Source: Verrucomicrobiales bacterium (lineage in GTDB: Bacteria > Verrucomicrobiota > Verrucomicrobiia > Verrucomicrobiales > DEV007). Taken from it: a DNA stretch of 11,399 nt. The stretch covers positions 1-11,399 of the forward strand of contig JAKMGR010000663.1 in assembly GCA_022424805.1 (NCBI GenBank), given 5' to 3'. Both the position numbers and the translations under genes were made by a program. Below are positions 6,794 to 11,399 of this stretch, piece after piece; the stretch's first letter is position 1; the number at the start of each line of letters is the position of its first letter. A model generated the notes under the pieces. It saw only the letters and a list, made by a program, of their open reading frames with translations, was not told the DNA's origin and did not search any database.

Positions 6794-8173
6794 CTAATCA
6801 AATATCGGATCATCTAGATCCAGCCGATACATGACTTGATTGTAGTCGTGCTGCGGCACGGGTGTGGCGCGTTCGGCAAAGGTGTGAGTGAAAGTCCCCT
6901 CAAATAAAAGGATGGGCGAGTCGACATCCGTCAGATCCGGGTGCAGCCGCGGGTTGTAGAAGGTGTAGTTGTCATGAGTAACTACCTGAATCGCATTTTC
7001 CCACGGCCCCATCGGGCTACTCGCTTCGGCATACCAGATTTCTCCCAGCCTCGAAGATTTCCCTTCCTTTTGTGTGAAAACACTGACCCATTTTTTCCGA
7101 AAACCACTCCAGGCGACGGAACCGCGATGCGGAGAAATCTTCTTCCCGTCCTCGCGTGCTGGAACACTTTCCTGCGGCGCGAGTTTTTCCCATTCACCAG
7201 GTTTTCTCCACGCTTCGAATGTGGGCTTCATGCGCAATTGTGGAAATGGGTCGCCGAAAAGCAGCCACTCCTCCCCCGATTCATCCGTGTAAAAAACCGG
7301 GTGACCGTCAGGAAACAGAATCTCCGCTACCTTGCCCCCGTCTTTCTTCCAGAGAACAGACTCCAGCTCGAAATTTTCTGTTTCCTCATTCCAGACACAA
7401 AGACCCTTCTCATAGATATCGAGAAATCCCTTCACCTTAACGTAGGTTGATACGAGGCGGGACTTCCCCGCCCGATCTGGTAAACTTACGTAACCACTCA
7501 GCCAGGTGGGCCCTTCTCCCGGCATCCGCGCAACATTTCGGACCTCTCCTTTTTCATTTCGAAAATATTCCAAAGGAACTTGCAACGGAGGCTCGAGATT
7601 CTGCAAAGGACGAAGCCCCGTAGTAGCGCTGCTGGCCTGAAATAATCCGAGCGGATATTTGGAGACTTTCGTATCACCCCACGCCCAAAATAGCTTCCCA
7701 TTATGAGCCGCGATCTGAACGCTGTCGCAGCCGAGCACGCCCGATTCCGGGTCTCCGCCATCCCAACCCAGCTTTCTGCTTTCTCCTAACAAACCGGAAC
7801 CCGTGATCCGCCCAAGCCTCTTTGCTGGCAATTCCCGATCCACCTTTACTGTAAGGTGCTTCCCGACTTCGGGCGTCAGCCGCACGCCACGATACCCGAA
7901 TCCATCCGGCTTTACTCCATAGCCATGTCCTTCCACGAAAAACCAGACTTCACGCCCCATCAGGTCTGGGAGGTCGAAAGCAATCACACCGCGATTGTCG
8001 GAGAAAAAGCGGACGCTGTTTGTCGTCCGCAATTCGACGATGGGAACGGGCCATCCGTTTTCCTCATCGAGAATTTGAATTTCGCAGATTTCCTCCTCGG
8101 CAAAGCCACCGCCAGCATGGGAGGTAATTGTCAAAATTGCTGCCAGTGCTGTTGTTCTAACCTGATCCATCAT
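6794..8173 (-). CDS. Secreted propeller-like protein of unknown function
   Basis: A conserved protein of unproven function. From the ATG at 8173 it has 459 residues; a GTG at 8176 and another ATG at 8170 are equally possible starts, as no strong Shine-Dalgarno decides. Residues 1-25 look like a Sec signal peptide (LAAILTITSHAGGGFA). Residues 29-115 resemble a small beta-sandwich of carboxypeptidase-regulatory or Ig type (EIQILDEENGWPVPIVELRT, then VWFFVEGHGY). Residues 120-459 carry repeated blocks with aromatic and Asp/Gly turns (LGCDSVQIA, LFWAWGDTKVSKYPLG, GPTWLSGYVSLP, PDGHPVFYTDESGEEWLLFG, HRGSVAWSGFRKKWVSVF, LGEIWYAEASSPMGPW, NYTFYNPRLHP), which recall five-bladed beta-propellers of the glycoside hydrolase 43/62 or DUF4185 kind. 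I recall similar proteins mainly from Planctomycetes and Verrucomicrobia. A glycan-related role is possible but the catalytic residues cannot be assigned by eye. It converges on clpB and diverges from the gene at 8350. Confidence 0.85.
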   Translation of the reverse strand: MMDQVRTTALAAILTITSHAGGGFAEEEICEIQILDEENGWPVPIVELRTTNSVRFFSDNRGVIAFDLPDLMGREVWFFVEGHGYGVKPDGFGYRGVRLTPEVGKHLTVKVDRELPAKRLGRITGSGLLGESRKLGWDGGDPESGVLGCDSVQIAAHNGKLFWAWGDTKVSKYPLGLFQASSATTGLRPLQNLEPPLQVPLEYFRNEKGEVRNVARMPGEGPTWLSGYVSLPDRAGKSRLVSTYVKVKGFLDIYEKGLCVWNEETENFELESVLWKKDGGKVAEILFPDGHPVFYTDESGEEWLLFGDPFPQLRMKPTFEAWRKPGEWEKLAPQESVPAREDGKKISPHRGSVAWSGFRKKWVSVFTQKEGKSSRLGEIWYAEASSPMGPWENAIQVVTHDNYTFYNPRLHPDLTDVDSPILLFEGTFTHTFAERATPVPQHDYNQVMYRLDLDDPIFD

Positions 8174-8273
8174 CACCGATATGGTATCAGAGCAGAGCTT
8201 GCTCCGTCGAGACTGGAGCGCATTTCATCACAAAAACACGAAAATCGGCCCGCTCGCAAGTGCACTGAAAGGT

Positions 8274-8303
8274 TTGACTTTCCCTGCATTCACAGGATGT
8301 AAT
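8274..8303 (+). promoter_or_regulatory. Sigma-70-type promoter for the OmpA-like gene
   Basis: TTGACT (8274-8279) and TGTAAT (8298-8303) each match the -35 and -10 consensus at five of six bases, with an 18-base spacer. Transcription would start near 8310, about 40 bases before the ATG at 8350. It is the best promoter seen in the window. The region 8174-8349 must also carry the promoter of the leftward gene, which I could not pin down. Confidence 0.5.
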
Positions 8304-8349
8304 GTCGGGCTGCTTGCGCCGACCCGGCGTATTGTAAAAGCAGATTCCG

Positions 8350-9543
8350 ATGCCTTCCTCCTACTTGATCCGAAAATTTCTGCCTGCCCTCGCCTTTGCG
8401 TGGATGGGAAGTGCAGTGCTCGGAACAGATGAGGCGCCGCTTTTCGCAGTGAAGTTTGAGGAAAAAGGAGTCTCCTTTTCAGGCGCGGTCCCAGATGAAG
8501 AAACTGGACTCGAATTGGCGCGCGCCGTCAAAAGCGTCCGTCCAGATCTGAAAATCATCAACGAGGGAGTTCAAACCGACTCAGAAATCGACTTTCCCAA
8601 CACCCACGATCTCACCAGCCTGATCGCAGAGATCGGCATCTCAACCCACGAGGGCGGCCTCGCCATCTGGGACGACGCAATCCTGCTGAGCGGTCTTACC
8701 GATAGCGTCATCACGATGACCGCACTCAAGATCCGCATGGATCCAATCCTCGGCGACCGGGACATCATCAATCGCATCTGCATCGTCAACTCCGACGACC
8801 TGCCAAAAATCTCAGTGAAACTTTCGACGGGCCAAGAGGTTTCCGGCCCTCTCATCGATTTCGACTACTATCCCAGTGCTGCGGAGAAATTCGAAGCGCC
8901 CGGTCTCGCCCTCGATAAAATTTTTCCCACTATGCTGATGCTAGCCGATCTCAGCCTAATCGATGGCACGGCCCCAGCGAAGACGGCACCTACCACGATC
9001 ACGACAACGATTCCGCCTGCTACTTCCAAGGGACCGCTTCGCGCCATCCCCCTGATGCAGGAAGACCAGCCAGCTCCGACTTTCCCACTCAGCTCTGCAA
9101 TTTTCCCCACGGTTAAACAGGTCCCAGAACCATACAACAAATACGTTCACCTCGACCCGGTCCGTTTTTCCAGAAACTCCTTTCTTCTCCAAGCTAGCCA
9201 AACGTCCCTCATCGCAGGCATCGCAAAGCAACTCAACACCCCACCGCTCGCCGGCAATCGCGTGCTGATCAAGCCCGTGAAATACGGAACCTCAACGGGA
9301 GCCTACGGAGACTATCTACTCGAAAAACGAGGCAACGAGGCGAGAAGACTCCTTGCCGAAAGCGGCGTCGGACTCGAGCGGGTTTCGATTCAGAATACCA
9401 AATCCATCGAGCAAATCGATGCTGGCGAAGTCCGTATCATCGTGGAAATCCCTCCACCCCTGGAGCCCGCGGAAGAGACCACCGTAACGGTCGCTGAAGG
9501 AGAAGCTACCCTGGAAGAGGAAGCCGAGACACAGGTCGAGTGA
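8350..9543 (+). CDS. Secreted protein with two BON-like segments and an OmpA-like C-terminal domain
   Basis: Likely a periplasmic or outer-membrane-associated envelope protein. Residues 1-25 form a Sec signal peptide (LIRKFLPALAFAWMGSAVLG, then TDE). Two similar segments follow: about 33-80 (VKFEEKGVSFSGAVPDEETG, then a helix and KIINEGV) and about 104-150 (LAIWDDAILLSGLTDSVITM, then a helix and DIINRICIV). Each has the strand-turn-strand-helix-strand pattern of BON domains. A Pro/Thr/Ala-rich linker spans 205-260. Residues 268-368 resemble an OmpA/MotB C-terminal domain: LDPVRFSRNSFLL, a helix with IAGIAKQL, the strand VLIKPVKYG, and AYGDYLLEKRGNEARRLLAE, which aligns with the family's 'N..LS..RA..V...L'. 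The Asp normally in 'GH(T/S)D' appears replaced (KPVKYGTST), so peptidoglycan binding may be lost or altered. The tail (374-397) is acidic. No strong Shine-Dalgarno precedes the ATG. The domain calls come from pattern only. Confidence 0.75.
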   Translation: MPSSYLIRKFLPALAFAWMGSAVLGTDEAPLFAVKFEEKGVSFSGAVPDEETGLELARAVKSVRPDLKIINEGVQTDSEIDFPNTHDLTSLIAEIGISTHEGGLAIWDDAILLSGLTDSVITMTALKIRMDPILGDRDIINRICIVNSDDLPKISVKLSTGQEVSGPLIDFDYYPSAAEKFEAPGLALDKIFPTMLMLADLSLIDGTAPAKTAPTTITTTIPPATSKGPLRAIPLMQEDQPAPTFPLSSAIFPTVKQVPEPYNKYVHLDPVRFSRNSFLLQASQTSLIAGIAKQLNTPPLAGNRVLIKPVKYGTSTGAYGDYLLEKRGNEARRLLAESGVGLERVSIQNTKSIEQIDAGEVRIIVEIPPPLEPAEETTVTVAEGEATLEEEAETQVE

Positions 9544-9558
9544 CCCAAGATGGTTGGG
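9544..9558 (+). other. Short hairpin directly after the OmpA-like gene
   Basis: CCCAA (9544-9548) and TTGGG (9554-9558) form a perfect 5-bp stem with a 5-nt loop immediately after the TGA stop. No T-run follows (the next bases are AAATGG), so as an intrinsic terminator it is weak. It may mark the 3' end of the transcript or be chance. Confidence 0.25.
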
Positions 9559-9562
9559 AAAT

Positions 9563-9614
9563 GGAGCAAACCCTGTTTAGCCAAGGAGTGAACCCTGTTT
9601 GATCGGAGTCAAAA
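9563..9614 (+). repeat. Tandem direct repeat upstream of pdxA, about 22-bp period
   Basis: Two copies of an 18-base unit, GGAGYRAACCCTGTTTRR, start at 9563 and 9585, exactly 22 bases apart; the core AACCCTGTTT is identical in both (9569-9578 and 9591-9600). A third, degraded copy (GGAGTCAAAA) starts at 9605, 20 bases on. The spacing is close to two helical turns. The array ends about 60 bases before the pdxA start. It could be a tandem binding site for a regulator or a copy of a genome-wide dispersed repeat. The repeat itself is directly visible; its role is not. Confidence 0.7.
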
Positions 9615-9674
9615 TCATCGACCGGGACTGCTTCGCCCGTTGACGAAAGACCCTTCCACGCGTTTTTTCCCGCA

Positions 9675-10658
9675 ATGAACCTTCCTCGCATTGCCGTGAC
9701 CATGGGCGACCCCGCCGGGGTCGGGCCAGAGATTTGCCTCGATCTTTTGGCCAACGAGGAGATCGCGAAACTGTGCACTCCCATCGTTTTTGGAAGTCAC
9801 GGAGTCCTAGCTGCATGCGCGGAGAGGACGGGAAAACCGTTTTCCCCGGCCATCTATTCCCAGTCTGATTTATCAAGCGCTTACCAGCCCGGAGTCTTTG
9901 ACGCAGCCCACATCTCAATGGATGACTTTGCGCCCGGAAAGATCAATCCAAGCACAGGCCAAGCGGCTTACGATTTCATCACCACGGCGATTGACCTGGC
10001 GCTCGACGGTGTAGTCGCTGGTGTCGCGACCGCTCCGATCAACAAGGAAGCCCTTCAAAGTGCAGGGATCCACTTCCCTGGACACACAGAAATTTTCACC
10101 AAGCGGACCAAGGCGGAGCGTTCCTGCATGCTCCAGGTTTCCGATGAAGTCACGGCGAGCTTCGTCACCGTTCACGTCGGCCTTTTCGAAGTCCCTTCTC
10201 TCATCACGGAAGACCGAATCGTCGATGTGATTGAGCTGACTCGCAGTGCAATGAAACGCATCCGGGGGCATGAACCCAAAATGGTGGTTTGCGGCTTGAA
10301 CCCCCACGCCGGCGAGGGCGGGCTGTTTGGAAATCGGGAAGAAGAGCGAATCATCATACCCGCGATGAACCGCGTCGCGCAAGACGGGGCGATTCTTGAG
10401 GGCCCCTTGCCTCCCGACACCGCATTTCTCGATTGGAGAAGAAAGGAGACCGATGCCTTCATCTGTATGTATCACGATCAGGGGCACATTCCGTTGAAGG
10501 CTCTCGCTTTTGATCGAGCCGTGAACACCACGCTCGGCCTGCCTATCGTCCGGACATCAGTCGATCACGGAACGGCACTGGATATTGCGTGGCAGGGAAA
10601 GGCTAATTCGCGGAGCTTGTTTGAAGCCGTAGAGATGGCGGCGAAGTTGAGGAAATAG
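9675..10658 (+). CDS. pdxA: 4-hydroxythreonine-4-phosphate dehydrogenase PdxA
   Basis: NAD-dependent, metal-requiring enzyme that oxidises 4-phosphooxy-L-threonine; the product decarboxylates to the amino-ketone that PdxJ joins with deoxyxylulose 5-phosphate in the DXP-dependent route to pyridoxine phosphate. The 327 residues agree with the family (E. coli 329). Motifs: N-terminal IAVTMGDPAGVGPEI (6-20), the TAPINKEAL segment (119-127), FPGHTEIF (134-141) with the substrate-binding His-Thr pair, and the metal-binding histidines H167 (TVHVGL), H211 (LNPHAGEGGLFG) and H267 (MYHDQGHIPLK). VNTTLGLPIVRTSVDHGTA (283-301) is the usual C-terminal block. It appears complete and functional. No Shine-Dalgarno is visible before the ATG (upstream bases are TTTTTTCCCGCA), which points to weak or SD-independent initiation. 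It stands alone, between the repeat array and a terminator; no pdxJ or serC is in view. Confidence 0.97.
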   Translation: MNLPRIAVTMGDPAGVGPEICLDLLANEEIAKLCTPIVFGSHGVLAACAERTGKPFSPAIYSQSDLSSAYQPGVFDAAHISMDDFAPGKINPSTGQAAYDFITTAIDLALDGVVAGVATAPINKEALQSAGIHFPGHTEIFTKRTKAERSCMLQVSDEVTASFVTVHVGLFEVPSLITEDRIVDVIELTRSAMKRIRGHEPKMVVCGLNPHAGEGGLFGNREEERIIIPAMNRVAQDGAILEGPLPPDTAFLDWRRKETDAFICMYHDQGHIPLKALAFDRAVNTTLGLPIVRTSVDHGTALDIAWQGKANSRSLFEAVEMAAKLRK

Positions 10659-10668
10659 CCCTTTCTAC

Positions 10669-10706
10669 AAAAGAAAAACCCGGTCCCCTGCGAGACCGGG
10701 CTTTCT
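10669..10706. terminator. Bidirectional intrinsic terminator between pdxA and the LysM gene
   Basis: CCCGGTC (10679-10685) pairs perfectly with GACCGGG (10694-10700) across an 8-nt loop. On the plus strand CTTTCT follows, a modest U-tract for pdxA, which ends 20 bases upstream. On the minus strand the stem is followed by TTTTTCTTTTG, a better U-tract for the LysM gene, which ends at 10774. The element therefore probably serves both converging genes. Confidence 0.85.
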
Positions 10707-10773
10707 GACCACTCAACTATGTCTCTCAACAGCCCGGGAAGGCATCGGAGACAAATTGGTGTGCGGTGTGGTC

Positions 10774-11399
10774 CTAGCGCGTGGCAACATCCTTGCTGTT
10801 GTGATACCCGTTATACTTCGAAGTCGGAACGATGATGTCGTTGCCAGGATAAATCAGAGTCTTCTCTCCGAGACGATTGAGACGCTGGAGTTCGCCCATG
10901 TTAGTGAAGAAATCACGAGCGAGAGCGTAGAGATTGTCCCCCTTCTTCACCGTGTAGTGGCCATACGTCTCGTTGGTGCGGAGAAGTGGATTGTCATACT
11001 GAAACTTCGGAGCCTGCGACTCAAGAGCCTTTTCATTCGTGTTGTCAGCAACCTTTTGCGGCGCGCCTGGGATGGTAAGCACTTGTCCAATGCTGATAAC
11101 ATCCGTGCGGAGTCCGTTGGCCGACTCTAGAGATTTCACATCAGTTCCGTGACGGGAAGCAATGTTGGTAAGAGTATCGCCCTTCCCAACCGTGTGGCTC
11201 TTGCCCTTGGCTGGTGCCTTCTTTGTCTCCCCTACGAAGACAGACTTTTCTTTAGCCGGTGCCGGCTTGCTGTCATTTTTAGCGACCTGCTTTTTCTCCT
11301 CCACCTGCGGGACGGGAGGCTCTGACGCTGGTGCAGGCGCTGGAGCTGGAGCTGGAGCTGGAGCATTGACCCCAGGAATGATGAGTGTCTCTCCAATGT
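10774..11399 (-). CDS. Multi-LysM peptidoglycan-binding protein, C-terminal part (runs off right edge)
   Basis: Cell-wall-associated protein with several LysM modules, which bind N-acetylglucosamine-containing glycans. The frame is open to the right edge, so the start lies outside; the GTG at 11304 is internal. In order on the minus strand: the end of one LysM (IGETLIIPG, up to about 11371); an Ala-Pro linker (11326-11364); a Lys/Ala-rich spacer; a complete LysM (HTVGKGDTLTNIASRHGTDV to GQVLTIPG, about 11065-11199); a second spacer; and a final complete LysM (HYTVKKGDNLYALARDFF to NDIIVPTS, about 10825-10959). The protein ends shortly after (KDVATR). No catalytic domain is seen in the visible 207 residues; one could lie upstream. 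The terminator at 10669-10706 follows the stop. Confidence 0.93.
   Translation of the reverse strand, partial: IGETLIIPGVNAPAPAPAPAPAPASEPPVPQVEEKKQVAKNDSKPAPAKEKSVFVGETKKAPAKGKSHTVGKGDTLTNIASRHGTDVKSLESANGLRTDVISIGQVLTIPGAPQKVADNTNEKALESQAPKFQYDNPLLRTNETYGHYTVKKGDNLYALARDFFTNMGELQRLNRLGEKTLIYPGNDIIVPTSKYNGYHNSKDVATR
11338..11365. repeat. Hexanucleotide tandem repeat encoding Ala-Pro linker
   Basis: The unit GCTGGA (plus strand) is repeated about four times in a row and, on the minus strand, codes for the Ala-Pro stretch between two LysM modules. The six-base period keeps the frame, so copy-number change would alter linker length without breaking the gene. Degenerate copies (GCG CCT GCA CCA) extend it. 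Confidence 0.7.

Noticed and set aside
9608..9644. Imperfect inverted repeat GTCAA ... TTGAC with inner CGGG/CCCG
   Set aside because: Unequal arms leave a large bulge and no T-run follows; too weak to call.
9915..10487. Minus-strand open frame of 190 codons inside pdxA
   Set aside because: Antisense shadow; pdxA is complete and its motifs are clear.

Overview
The window reads as a chromosomal stretch from a bacterium of the Verrucomicrobiota or a close PVC-superphylum relative. This placement is inferred from the gene families: a GldA/GldF/GldG-type ABC export operon, a propeller-like secreted protein of a kind I associate with Planctomycetes and Verrucomicrobia, and many proteins with Sec signal peptides. 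No rRNA or marker gene proves it. DNA is moderately GC-rich by eye. I found no tRNA, rRNA, CRISPR array, insertion sequence or phage gene.

Layout. (1) Positions 1-2674, minus strand: an operon reading from right to left. It holds an ABC ATPase (gldA-like), a small secreted acidic protein translationally coupled to it by an ATGA overlap, an ABC-2 permease (gldF-like), and the first 131 codons of a gldG-like auxiliary protein cut by the window edge. (2) Positions 2675-3264: an intergenic stretch whose only gene-like content is a probably broken plus-strand gene at about 2867-3135. (3) Positions 3265-4017, plus: a TSUP/TauE-type membrane transporter. (4) Positions 4018-4205: the clpB leader, with a candidate heat-shock -10 element. 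(5) Positions 4206-6788, plus: a full-length ClpB disaggregase. (6) Positions 6794-8173, minus: a secreted propeller-like protein of unknown function, convergent with clpB. (7) Positions 8350-9543, plus: a secreted protein with two BON-like segments and an OmpA-like C-terminal domain, with a good sigma-70-type promoter. (8) Positions 9544-9674: an intergenic stretch with an 18-bp direct repeat in tandem at a 22-bp period. (9) Positions 9675-10658, plus: pdxA for vitamin B6 synthesis. (10) A bidirectional terminator at about 10669-10706, then the C-terminal part of a minus-strand multi-LysM cell-wall-binding protein that runs off the right edge.

Except for the ABC operon, the genes look like independent transcription units. 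Common themes are the cell envelope (ABC export, OmpA-like, LysM, secreted propeller protein) and housekeeping (ClpB, PdxA). I see no convincing new defence or mobile system. The items most worth a second look are the extra secreted gene inside the Gld-type operon, the tandem repeat ahead of pdxA, the decayed gene at 2867, and the OmpA-like domain that seems to lack its usual peptidoglycan-binding aspartate.
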